Assembly: GCF_003732705.1 (NCBI RefSeq)
Contig: NZ_MOBR01000009.1
Location: 1-64,000 of the forward strand
Length of the DNA stretch: 64,000 nucleotides
Reading direction: 5' to 3'
Origin: Pseudomonas frederiksbergensis
Lineage (GTDB): Bacteria > Pseudomonadota > Gammaproteobacteria > Pseudomonadales > Pseudomonadaceae
Below the pieces are notes generated by a model. The model searched no databases and was not told the DNA's origin. It saw only the letters and a list, made by a program, of their open reading frames with translations. Position numbers and translations under genes: made by a program. Shown here piece by piece: positions 46,345-55,700 of this stretch (within the stretch, counting starts at the first letter, position 1; every line of letters begins with the position of its first letter).

Positions 46345-48080
46345 CGAGTTTTTCCCTGATCCTGATGTTGTTGCTGTTCGTACCAGAATTTGCGCCGCAG
46401 CAGTTCTCCCGGATCATCCGGGATCTTGCGCAGCCATTGCTCCAGCGCCTGGGCCTGTTCGCCTTCAAGGCTATCGTTGGCCGGGCGCCGGGGTGGCGTG
46501 GTGCTTTGCTCGTCCCCGAGTTCGCTGCCCGGCACCTCGTTAGCCCCCGGTTTCGGCGGCGTGGTGGACGGTTGATCGGTGTCCGGCGCGTTGGGCTGGG
46601 CATCGGTTTTCGCTTCGCCACTGTTCGACGGCTGGGTGGCGGCGCCGGGCGCGGGGCTGTCGCTGGCCGTTCCGGGCTCGTCGCCATTGGACTTGTCCGG
46701 TTCAATTGCCGGTGGCGTAGCTTTCTGCTTGATCAGGCTTTCCACCAACGCCTTGTTGGTCAGCGCCGGACGCAAATCCGGCTGGCGTTCCAAGGCTTGA
46801 TCGTAGGCGTCCAGTGCGGCTTCCAGTTCCCCGCTCTTGGCCAGGGCATTCCCCCGATTGTAGTGCGCCCGCGCGTCGTTGCCCTGGGCGAAGCGCTGGG
46901 CGGCGCCACTGTAGTCGCCGGCCTCGTACAGCGCCACGCCTTGCCATTGCAGGTCTTCGAAATGTTGCGCGGCCTCGACCGGATGCTCCTGATTGAGCAA
47001 ATGCAGGCCCCGTTGATCGGGGCGCAGCCACAAGTCTTCAAAGTCGAAGGCGTAACTCGGTTGCGGCAGCAGGAACAACAGCGGCAGGCAGAACAACCAG
47101 CCCCGGCGCCCGGCAAAGGAGGCGAGTAACAGGAGGGGCAATAACAGCCAGTAACCCTGATCGGCCCAAGTGTCGAGGCGCAGGGTCTGACCGTCGTTGC
47201 GCAAATTGCGCGGACCGTCGAGCAGGCCGAGGGCGCCGAGGTCGGCGTCGTCCAGCCGTGACGCGTGATAGCGGCCGCCCAAGTCACTGGTGAAGGCTTT
47301 CAAGCCCGGGTTGTCCAGATGCGGCACCAGAATCGCGCCCTGAGCATCCTTGAGGAAACTCCCATCCTCCTGAGCCACCGGCGCACCTTCGGGCGTGCCG
47401 ATGCCGAGCATCAGAAACTCCGTGGACTTGCCGTTCAGCGCCCGCTCAATACCGAAGCGTTCCTGTTCAGTCAGGGATGAACCGATCAGCAGGATTCGCC
47501 CCTGGCCGAGTGCGCCCTGATCCAGCAGCGCCAGTGCCTTGATCACCGCCAAATCAGCGCGATGACCCGCCTCGGGCATCAGCGAAGGTTTGAGCGCGTC
47601 CAGCAGATTGCGGCTGGTGGACAGGTCATCCGACAGTGGCACCAACGTGTGGGCGCTGCCGGCGTAGACGACGATGGCGGTCTGTGCATCGCTGCGACTT
47701 TGCAACAGGTCGAACAGTTTGCGTCGTGCCTGTTCCAGTCGGGTCGGCGGGCTGTCGGTGGCGAGCATTTCCGGGGTCAGCTCCAGCAGCACCACCAGCG
47801 GGTCGGCGGGTTTCTGACTGATTTGTTCGACCCGCTCCCAACTCGGCCCGAGCAGCGCACCAATGCTCAGCACCCAAGCCAGGCCCAGCACCACCCACGG
47901 CAATTTGCTGTCGTGACCTTTGCCACCGCTGAGCAGCGCGGCGTGAAAGGCTGGCGGCAGGATCATCTGCCAGCGCCCGGCGCGTTTCTGACGGTGCCAG
48001 AGTTGCCAGAGCAACCAGCCGAGCAACGGCAACAGCAGCAGCCACCAGGGCCGGAACCAGTAAGGCCAGAGCGCACTCAT
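46341..48080 (-). CDS. BatB-like vWA protein fused to TPR (BatB/BatC), altered MIDAS
   Basis: A 579-aa membrane protein joining a BatB-type von Willebrand A domain (about 90-300) between membrane helices (two near 10-80, one near 315-335) to TPR repeats (about 355-450, EAGDYSGAAQRFAQGNDARAH, LAKSGELEAALDAYDQALE) and a disordered Pro/Ser/Asp tail. The metal-ion site DxSxS expected after the first strand is replaced by ELTPE in VVLLELTPEMLATD, so metal-dependent ligand binding is doubtful. TPRs form the separate gene batC in other bacteria. It overlaps batA and batD by four bases. Confidence 0.87.
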   Translation of the reverse strand: MSALWPYWFRPWWLLLLPLLGWLLWQLWHRQKRAGRWQMILPPAFHAALLSGGKGHDSKLPWVVLGLAWVLSIGALLGPSWERVEQISQKPADPLVVLLELTPEMLATDSPPTRLEQARRKLFDLLQSRSDAQTAIVVYAGSAHTLVPLSDDLSTSRNLLDALKPSLMPEAGHRADLAVIKALALLDQGALGQGRILLIGSSLTEQERFGIERALNGKSTEFLMLGIGTPEGAPVAQEDGSFLKDAQGAILVPHLDNPGLKAFTSDLGGRYHASRLDDADLGALGLLDGPRNLRNDGQTLRLDTWADQGYWLLLPLLLLASFAGRRGWLFCLPLLFLLPQPSYAFDFEDLWLRPDQRGLHLLNQEHPVEAAQHFEDLQWQGVALYEAGDYSGAAQRFAQGNDARAHYNRGNALAKSGELEAALDAYDQALERQPDLRPALTNKALVESLIKQKATPPAIEPDKSNGDEPGTASDSPAPGAATQPSNSGEAKTDAQPNAPDTDQPSTTPPKPGANEVPGSELGDEQSTTPPRRPANDSLEGEQAQALEQWLRKIPDDPGELLRRKFWYEQQQHQDQGKTR

Positions 48081-49156
48081 CGGCGTCTCCGCAGGCGCAG
48101 GCGTTTGAGTCGCTGGCGCCAGTCTGGCAGTTGGCTTTGCAGAAACAGGTCTTTGGTCAGCAACCGTTGCAATGGGTTATCCGGCCAGCGCTCGCGCATC
48201 ACCAGCAACATGCTTAATAGCAGCGCCAGCGCCAACGGCCAGTGATACAACGCCTCGGCCGGGCGGGCCTGGGTCGGTTGCTGGGTCACCGGTTCCAGTT
48301 TGTCGAGGGTTTCCTTGATCGCCTGCAATTCTTTGCCATCGCGAGCGCGGAAATACTGGCCGCCGGTGGCTTGGGCGATGGCCTTCAGCGCCGGTTCGTC
48401 GAGGTCCAGGCTCGGATTGACGCCGAGAAACCCGAGGGTGCCGCTTTGCTCCGGATCGGCGCCGATGCCGATCGGGTAGATTTTCACGCCTTCGCTGGCG
48501 GCCAGGCGCGCAGCGGTCAGCGGGTCGATTTCGCCGCCATTGTTGGCGCCGTCGGTGACCAGAATCAGCACGCGGCTTTGCGCCGGACGCATCCGCAAGC
48601 GCTTGAGGGCCAGGCCGATGGCATCACCGATGGCGGTGTTCTTGCCGGCGATGCCGATCCGCGCTTCATCGAGCCAGACCCGCACCGTGCGGCGGTCGAA
48701 GGTCAGCGGCGCTTGCAGATACGCCTGGCTGCCGAACAGGATCAGACCGACTCGATCACCTTCGCGGCTTTCCAGAAAGTCCCCGAGCAAATGCTGAACC
48801 AGCGACAAGCGGCTGACGTCTTCGTCCTGCCACTGCATGTCGGGGAAATCCATCGAGCCGGATACGTCCACCGCCACCAGCAAATCGCGGCCACTGGCGG
48901 CAATCGGCAGCGGCTCGCCGAGCCATTGCGGGCGCGCAGCGGCAATCAGCAGCAACAGCCACAGCAGAATGAACGGTGCCTGTTGGCGCCAGGCCGGCAG
49001 GTTGGCGCGGGCACGGCGGCGGGCCAGGCCTTCGAGATCGCTGAGGAAACTGACTTTGAGCGCCGGCTCGCCGCTGTCCGCCACCGGCAGCACCAGGCGC
49101 ATCAGCCACGGCAGCGGCAGCAGGGCGAAAATCCACGGCCAGGCGAACTCAAACAT
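48077..49156 (-). CDS. batA: BatA-like vWA membrane protein
   Basis: A 359-aa inner-membrane protein. Two N-terminal helices (about 5-20 and 60-75) precede a von Willebrand A domain with an intact metal-ion site DVSGS in LLVAVDVSGSMDF, Thr in KNTAIGDAIG and Asp in LVTDGANNGG. A last helix lies near residue 315. It probably forms a heteromer with the BatB-like partner next to it, whose metal site is degenerate. It overlaps the DUF4381 gene by eight bases and batB by four. Confidence 0.93.
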   Translation of the reverse strand: MFEFAWPWIFALLPLPWLMRLVLPVADSGEPALKVSFLSDLEGLARRRARANLPAWRQQAPFILLWLLLLIAAARPQWLGEPLPIAASGRDLLVAVDVSGSMDFPDMQWQDEDVSRLSLVQHLLGDFLESREGDRVGLILFGSQAYLQAPLTFDRRTVRVWLDEARIGIAGKNTAIGDAIGLALKRLRMRPAQSRVLILVTDGANNGGEIDPLTAARLAASEGVKIYPIGIGADPEQSGTLGFLGVNPSLDLDEPALKAIAQATGGQYFRARDGKELQAIKETLDKLEPVTQQPTQARPAEALYHWPLALALLLSMLLVMRERWPDNPLQRLLTKDLFLQSQLPDWRQRLKRLRLRRRR

Positions 49157-49643
49157 GTTTGCGAATCCAGGTGTCGACGGCTTGGGTCAGGCCGGCAATG
49201 GCCTTGTCGTCGAGTTTGCATTCGGGTTTGTACGCGCCTTCCACCAGGACCATCCAGCGCGTCAGGCCGGCGGCCGGGCAGCGGTTGTCGAGGAACGCCA
49301 GCCATTTGCGGCCATTGAGCGTATGGCTCTGGCTGTAGGGGTAATGGTTGCGGCACAGGCGTTTGAGCAAACCGTTGAGCTGCTGCAACCAGGCACCGGC
49401 CGGTGCGCCATCGTAGGGCTTGGGCATTTGTGCCAGTTCGGCCAGGGCGGCTAGGCGCACCGGGTCCAGCGGTTGTTCGGCACGCACGATAGGGCGCTTG
49501 TTCGGAATGAAACGGCGCAACTGCCACAGGCCGAACCCGATCAGCGGCAATAACAGCAGCAATAGCCACCAACCCGGCGCCGGCGGCCAAAAACCGATGG
49601 GCGGCGGGGTCATCAGCGGTTGCAGTTGTTCGAGGCTGCTCAT
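49149..49643 (-). CDS. DUF4381 membrane protein
   Basis: A 164-aa protein of the DUF4381 family, always found in moxR/bat operons. One N-terminal helix (PGWWLLLLLLPLIGFGLWQL, about residues 25-44) and a cytoplasmic helical domain of about 115 residues. Overlaps DUF58 and batA, so its dose is tied to both. Function is unknown; a scaffolding part in the MoxR-Bat membrane complex is the usual guess. Confidence 0.88.
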   Translation of the reverse strand: MSSLEQLQPLMTPPPIGFWPPAPGWWLLLLLLPLIGFGLWQLRRFIPNKRPIVRAEQPLDPVRLAALAELAQMPKPYDGAPAGAWLQQLNGLLKRLCRNHYPYSQSHTLNGRKWLAFLDNRCPAAGLTRWMVLVEGAYKPECKLDDKAIAGLTQAVDTWIRKHV

Positions 49644-50584
49644 CGAGCTTTCCCCGGCTTCTGTGGGTTCAGGTATTCGCGCAGTTGCTCGACCATCTCG
49701 CTCTGGGTGCTCAGGGGCATCAACAGTACCCGCAGCTTTTGCGCGAGCAATTCCCAGCGGGCGATACGTTCTTCAGCCTGGGCGCGGTAGGTCTGGCGCA
49801 GGTCGAAATTCAGTGTGTCGAGTTCCAGTTGCGCACCGCGTTCGGCGAAACGCAACAACCCGGCGGCGGGCAGGGCGTGGTCCAGCGGATCGGACAGCGG
49901 CAGCAATAACAAGTCGCAATGACGCGACAACAGGCTCAGTTGTTGCTCGGAACCTTCGGTCAGGGCGCGTTCGTCGCAGATGACGATCACCAGACTGCCA
50001 GGGCGCAACACTTCCCGGGCACGGCGCAGGGCCATGTTCAGGGAATCGCGGTTCTGCTCGCTTTCGGTGTGCAGCGACTGGTTGACCCGCACCAGCCGGT
50101 TGAGCAATTGCAGCAGGCTTTGCTTGCTGCGCCGGGGTTTGATTTCGTAGTGCTCGTTGTCGCCGAACACCAGTCCGCCCACACGGTCGTTATGCCCCAG
50201 GGCGGCCCAGCCGATCAAACTCGCGGCTTGGGCGGCGAGTACGGATTTGAACATCAGTCCCGAGCCGAAAAACAGCCGACGGCTTTGCTCGACCATGATG
50301 AAAATCGGTCGCTCGCGTTCTTCATGGAACAGCTTGGTGTGCGGCTCCTGGGTGCGGGCGGTGACGCGCCAGTCGATGGTGCGCACGTCGTCGCCGGCCT
50401 GATAGACCCGCACCTGATCGAAATCGACGCCACGGCCACGCAGCTTGGAGTGGTGCAGGCCGATCAACGGGCTGCGTTGGCTCGGTGTGGAGAACAATTG
50501 GACTTCGCGCACCCGATGGCGCATCTCGATCAGCTCGGCGAGGCTGACACGGATGCCCGGCTCGGGCGGCAGGAGGGCGTTCAT
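49640..50584 (-). CDS. DUF58 protein of the moxR operon
   Basis: A 314-aa DUF58 family protein. The conserved block GRGVDFDQVRVYQAGDDVRT with DWRVTARTQEPHTKLF lies at about 48-90. A vWA-like region follows (FIMVEQSRRLFFGSG) that lacks the normal metal site. It acts with MoxR ATPases; the detailed role is unknown. I take ATG 50584 as start, because the earlier TTG at 50593 overlaps the moxR stop and has no better ribosome site. It overlaps DUF4381 by four bases. Confidence 0.88.
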   Translation of the reverse strand: MNALLPPEPGIRVSLAELIEMRHRVREVQLFSTPSQRSPLIGLHHSKLRGRGVDFDQVRVYQAGDDVRTIDWRVTARTQEPHTKLFHEERERPIFIMVEQSRRLFFGSGLMFKSVLAAQAASLIGWAALGHNDRVGGLVFGDNEHYEIKPRRSKQSLLQLLNRLVRVNQSLHTESEQNRDSLNMALRRAREVLRPGSLVIVICDERALTEGSEQQLSLLSRHCDLLLLPLSDPLDHALPAAGLLRFAERGAQLELDTLNFDLRQTYRAQAEERIARWELLAQKLRVLLMPLSTQSEMVEQLREYLNPQKPGKAR

Positions 50585-50589
50585 CGGGG

Positions 50590-51549
50590 TCAAGCGACGG
50601 CTACGACGTCGAGAATCCGCTGGACCACCCGGTCCTGGTCGATGCCCGCCGCTTCGGCTTCAAAGGACAGGATGATGCGGTGACGCAACACGTCGAACAG
50701 CACGGCCTGGATGTCTTCCGGGCTGACGAAGTCGCGACCGGCCAGCCACGCGTGAGCCCGGGCGCAACGGTCGAGGGCAATCGAACCGCGGGGGCTCGCG
50801 CCATAGGCGATCCATTCAGCCATTTCCGGGTCGAACTTGGCCGGGGTGCGGGTGGCCATCACCAGTTGCACCAGGTATTCCTCCACGGCGTCAGCCATGT
50901 ACAAACCGAGGATTTCCTTGCGCGCGGCGAAGATTGCTTGCTGGCTGACCCGACGCTCGGGCTTGGTTTCGCCGTTGAGCGCTTCGCCACGAGCCTGTTG
51001 CAGGATCCGCCGTTCGACCGCAGCGTCCGGGAAACCGATTTTGACGTGCATCAGAAAACGGTCGAGCTGGGCTTCGGGCAGTGGATAGGTGCCTTCCTGC
51101 TCGATCGGGTTTTGCGTGGCCATCACCAAAAACAGCGGCGACAACTCGTAGGTGCTGCGCCCGACGCTGACCTGACGCTCGGCCATGGCTTCAAGCAACG
51201 CCGATTGCACCTTGGCCGGGGCGCGGTTGATTTCGTCCGCCAGCACCAGGTTGTGGAAGATCGGGCCTTGCTGGAATACGAAACTGCCGGTTTCCGGGCG
51301 ATAGATCTCGGTGCCGGTGATGTCGGCCGGCAACAGGTCGGGGGTGAACTGGATGCGATGGAACTGCGCTTCGATGCCTTCGGCGAGCTCTTTGATGGCC
51401 TTGGTCTTGGCCAGCCCCGGAGCGCCCTCGACCAACATGTGGCCGTCGGCGAGCAAGGCGATGAGCAAGCGCTCGATAAGTTTTTCCTGGCCGAGAATCT
51501 GCGTTGAAAGAAAGGTTCGCAGCGCGAGCAGCGCTTCACGATGTTCCAT
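50590..51549 (-). CDS. MoxR-family AAA+ ATPase
   Basis: A 319-aa AAA+ ATPase of the MoxR family. Walker A is EGAPGLAKTKA (about 37-47), Walker B LVLADEINRAPAKVQSA (about 100-116), sensor 1 LFLVMATQNPIEQEGTY and sensor 2 in the GASPRGSIAL segment of the C-terminal lid. MoxR proteins act as chaperones that drive assembly or maturation of vWA-domain complexes, here the Bat proteins encoded downstream. It is the first gene of a six-gene operon in which each gene overlaps or nearly touches the next. Confidence 0.95.
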   Translation of the reverse strand: MEHREALLALRTFLSTQILGQEKLIERLLIALLADGHMLVEGAPGLAKTKAIKELAEGIEAQFHRIQFTPDLLPADITGTEIYRPETGSFVFQQGPIFHNLVLADEINRAPAKVQSALLEAMAERQVSVGRSTYELSPLFLVMATQNPIEQEGTYPLPEAQLDRFLMHVKIGFPDAAVERRILQQARGEALNGETKPERRVSQQAIFAARKEILGLYMADAVEEYLVQLVMATRTPAKFDPEMAEWIAYGASPRGSIALDRCARAHAWLAGRDFVSPEDIQAVLFDVLRHRIILSFEAEAAGIDQDRVVQRILDVVAVA

Positions 51550-51684
51550 CGATGACTGTTCCTGGAAAGGGTGACCGAAGACGTTCGAATAACGCCAGGG
51601 CTGGGGGCGTTACTTTAATGCATCGCGGGGGGTGGCGACTAACGGCATTTTGTTCAAAGTGTGGGAAAGGGTTGGGGAAATTGT

Positions 51685-51797
51685 GATCGTTCCCACGCTC
51701 TGCGTGGGAATGCAGCCCGTGACGCTCTGCGTCACCTCTTTAAAGCGGGACGCAGAGCGTCCGGTGATGCATACCCACGCGGAGCGTGGGAACGATC
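51685..51797. repeat. Doubly palindromic element, copy D
   Basis: GATCGTTCCCACGCTCTGCG and its complement form the outer arms, with inner GTGACGCTCTGCGTCAC and GGGACGCAGAGCGTCC. It is upstream of moxR in the 308-bp gap 51550-51857. A lone REP half (GTAGGAGCGAGGCTTGCCCG) follows at about 51808-51838. The rest of the gap should hold the moxR promoter. Confidence 0.9.
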
Positions 51798-51857
51798 ATT
51801 GCTGGACCTGTAGGAGCGAGGCTTGCCCGCGAAGGGGCCGGCACAGGCGCCGGAAAA

Positions 51858-52211
51858 TCAGAGCTCGCTGATATAAGTCCCGGTCCCCTTGAGAATGTTC
51901 TGCAAGGTTTCCTCCACTTCCGCCAGATCACTGGCATCGGTGGTGTGGGTGATTTCCAGCGAATCATCACCATTGAGCGCATCTGCATCCCCTGCCGCGA
52001 TTTCAATCAGCAGGCGGGTAGGGCTGAGGGTGACTTTGACCCCGTCCAGGGTCGATGGCTCGCCGTCGAGGGTGATGTCCAGTGCGTCCTCGTCCGGGTA
52101 GCGGGTCATCAGGAACATATCGCCCTGATCACTGTGGCAGCAGAGCATGGCCATGTTGTCTTCTTCGTCATCGCACGGGTTGACGATCAAGAGGGCGGTG
52201 GTCATTTGCAT
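51858..52211 (-). CDS. Small acidic protein, function unknown
   Basis: A 117-aa acidic cytoplasmic protein (many Asp/Glu, only a few basic residues). It opens MTTALLIVNPCDDEEDN and has a central TLSPTRLLIEIAAGD strand pattern. AGGAATTCC lies before the ATG at 52211. It is divergent from gdhB across a 504-bp gap. The same kind of short protein is found near this locus in other pseudomonads as far as I recall. No domain recognised. Confidence 0.7.
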   Translation of the reverse strand: MQMTTALLIVNPCDDEEDNMAMLCCHSDQGDMFLMTRYPDEDALDITLDGEPSTLDGVKVTLSPTRLLIEIAAGDADALNGDDSLEITHTTDASDLAEVEETLQNILKGTGTYISEL

Positions 52212-52715
52212 GGGGAATTCCTGGCTCGAGGAGCATTGTGAAGACGAACAAAGGGCGATTCTGCCAGCCGGCGGGAATTTCTGCTCGTCTGAGTGTCAGA
52301 GGATGTGTCGTGAACATCCGGTGTGTTGCCGGTCATTTCGGGTACGGACGTGCCGCAAAACCGGGGTTAAACTCCCGGTTTCGTCGTGTGGCTGCTAGTG
52401 TTATCCGGTGCACAAGGCGCAAGCTGCGTGCCGATGACCGAATATGTCGCAGCGCCGCAAGCAGGCACGTTGTCGCACTCGTTAAGCTGCGCATCGAATG
52501 GATACCCGTAAAGGCATTGTGCAATTCATCGTACAGTCGCTTTTGCCGATAGCCATTCTTGGAAGGTGAATGTGACCTGAGTGTCTCGTCCAGCTTCACC
52601 CACCTGTCTCCCTGTTTCCTCTGCCCGAGAATCAGGAACAGGGTGACGGATCGCCCCGAAAGGGGTTTTGCACGCGACGCTTCCATCAATAACAAGCCCA
52701 AGCGGAGTACCACAG
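52212..52715. other. 504-bp gene-free region upstream of gdhB
   Basis: No convincing gene on either strand. The part near gdhB contains a small hairpin CCCCGAAAGGGG followed by TTTT at about 52654-52669, within 50 bp of the start codon, which might act as a leader attenuator. The rest presumably contains the divergent promoters of gdhB and the acidic protein gene. No clear riboswitch was recognised. Confidence 0.5.
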
Positions 52716-55700
52716 ATGGCGTTCTTCACCGCAGCCAGCAAAGCCGACTTCCAGCACCAACTGCAAGCGGCACTGGCGCAGCACATCAGTGAACAGGCAC
52801 TGCCACAAGTGGCGCTGTTTGCTGAACAATTTTTCGGCATCATTTCCCTCGACGAGCTGACCCAGCGTCGGCTGTCCGACCTCGCCGGCTGCACCCTTTC
52901 TGCGTGGCGCCTGCTTGAGCGCTTCGATCACGCGCAACCGCAAGTGCGCGTCTACAACCCTGATTACGAACGCCACGGCTGGCAGTCGACCCACACCGCG
53001 GTCGAAGTGCTGCACCACGACTTGCCATTCCTCGTGGACTCGGTGCGTACCGAGCTGAACCGTCGCGGCTACAGCATCCACACCTTGCAAACCACTGTGC
53101 TGAGCGTGCGTCGCGGCAGCAAGGGCGAGTTGCTGGAAATCCTGCCGAAGGGCACCCAGGGCGAAGGCATCCTGCAAGAATCGCTGATGTACCTGGAAAT
53201 CGACCGTTGCGCCAACGCGGCCGAACTGAATGTCCTGAGCAAAGAGCTGGAACAGGTTCTCGGTGAAGTCCGCGTCGCGGTCGCCGATTTCGAGCCGATG
53301 AAAGACAAGGTCCAGGAACTCCTGACCGGTCTGGACAACAGCCAGTTCAAGGTTGACCCGCAAGAAAAAGCCGAAATCAAAAGCTTCCTGGAATGGCTGG
53401 TGGGCAACCACTTCACGTTCCTGGGCTACGAAGAGTTCGTGGTCAGCGACCAGGCCGATGGCGGCCACATCGAGTACGACCAGAGCTCCTTCCTCGGCCT
53501 GACCAAACTGCTGCGCACCGGGCTGACCTACGAAGACCTGCGCATCGAAGACTACGCCGTGAACTACCTGCGCGAACCGACCCTGCTGTCGTTCGCCAAG
53601 GCTGCGCACCCAAGCCGTGTACACCGTCCGGCTTACCCTGACTACGTGTCGATCCGTGAAATCGACGCCGACGGCAAGGTCATCAAGGAATGCCGCTTCA
53701 TGGGCCTGTACACCTCCTCGGTGTATGGCGAGAGCGTGCGGGTCATCCCGTACATCCGCCGCAAGGTCGAAGAAATCGAACGCCGCTCCGGCTTCCAGGC
53801 CAAGGCTCACCTGGGCAAGGAACTGGCGCAGGTGGTCGAAGTGCTGCCCCGCGACGATCTGTTCCAGACCCCGGTGGACGAGCTGTTCAGCACCGTGATG
53901 TCGATCGTGCAGATTCAGGAGCGCAACAAGATCCGCGTGTTCCTGCGCAAAGACCCGTACGGTCGCTTCTGCTACTGCCTGGCCTACGTGCCGCGCGACA
54001 TCTACTCCACCGAAGTGCGCCAGAAGATCCAGCAAGTGCTGATGGATCGCCTGAAAGCCTCGGATTGCGAGTTCTGGACCTTCTTCTCCGAGTCCGTACT
54101 GGCCCGTGTACAGCTGATTCTGCGGGTTGATCCGAAGAATCGCCTGGACATCGACCCGGTGCTGCTGGAAAAAGAAGTGGTCCAGGCCTGCCGCAGCTGG
54201 CAGGACGACTACGCCAGCCTGGTGGTGGAAAGCTTCGGCGAAGCCCACGGCACCAACGTGCTGGCCGACTTCCCGAAAGGCTTCCCGGCCGGTTACCGCG
54301 AGCGTTTCGCGGCGCATTCGGCCGTGGTCGACATGCAGCACCTGCTGAGCCTGACCGAAAAAAATCCGCTGGTGATGAGCTTCTATCAGCCGCTGGGCCA
54401 GGTATCCGGTCAGCGCGAGCTGCATTGCAAGCTGTACCACGCCGATACCCCGCTGGCGTTGTCCGACGTATTGCCAATCCTGGAAAACCTCGGCCTGCGC
54501 GTGCTGGGTGAGTTCCCGTATCGCCTGCGTCACAACAATGGCCGCGAGTTCTGGATTCACGATTTCGCGTTCACCGCCGCTGAAGGCCTGGAACTCGACA
54601 TCCAGCAACTCAACGACACGCTGCAGGACGCTTTCGTCCACATCGTGCGTGGCGATGCCGAGAACGATGCGTTCAACCGTCTGGTGCTGACCGCCGGCCT
54701 GCCATGGCGCGATGTGGCGCTGCTGCGTGCCTACGCCCGTTACATGAAGCAGATTCGTCTGGGCTTCGACCTGGGCTATATCGCTACCACCCTGACCAAC
54801 CACACCGACATCGCTCGCGAGTTGACCCGGTTGTTCAAGACCCGTTTCTACCTGGCGCGCAAGCTCGGTACGGACGATCTGGAAGACAAGCAGCAACGTC
54901 TGGAACACGCGATTCTGGCTGCACTGGACGACGTTCAGGTCCTGAACGAAGACCGGATCCTGCGTCGTTACCTTGACCTGATCAAGGCCACCCTGCGGAC
55001 CAACTTCTACCAGACCGATGCCCGTGGTCAGAACAAGTCCTACTTCAGCTTCAAGTTCAACCCGCACCAGATCCCTGAGCTGCCCAAGCCTGTACCGAAG
55101 TTTGAAATCTTCGTTTACTCGCCTCGCGTTGAAGGCGTGCACCTGCGCTTCGGCAACGTTGCGCGTGGCGGTCTGCGCTGGTCCGACCGTGAAGAAGACT
55201 ACCGCACCGAAGTGCTGGGCCTGGTAAAAGCCCAGCAAGTGAAGAACTCGGTGATCGTGCCAGTGGGCGCGAAGGGCGGCTTCCTGCCGCGTCGCTTGCC
55301 ACTGGGTGGCGGTCGAGACGAAATCGCGGCCGAGGGCATCGCCTGCTACCGCATCTTCATCTCGGGCCTGTTGGACATCACCGACAACCTGAAAGACGGC
55401 GCGCTGGTACCGCCGGCCAACGTCGTGCGTCATGACGACGATGACCCGTACCTGGTGGTCGCTGCGGACAAGGGCACTGCAACCTTCTCCGACATCGCCA
55501 ACGGCATCGCCATCGACTACGGCTTCTGGCTGGGTGACGCGTTCGCTTCCGGTGGTTCTGCCGGTTACGACCACAAGAAAATGGGCATCACCGCCAAAGG
55601 CGCGTGGGTGGGCGTACAACGCCACTTCCGCGAGCGCGGCATCAATGTCCAGGAAGACAGCATCACGGTCGTGGGCGTCGGCGACATGGCCGGTGACGTG

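Noticed and set aside
52238..52552. A 104-codon frame upstream of gdhB
   Set aside because: Arg/Cys-rich, no ribosome site, no family; looks like random open frame in the leader.
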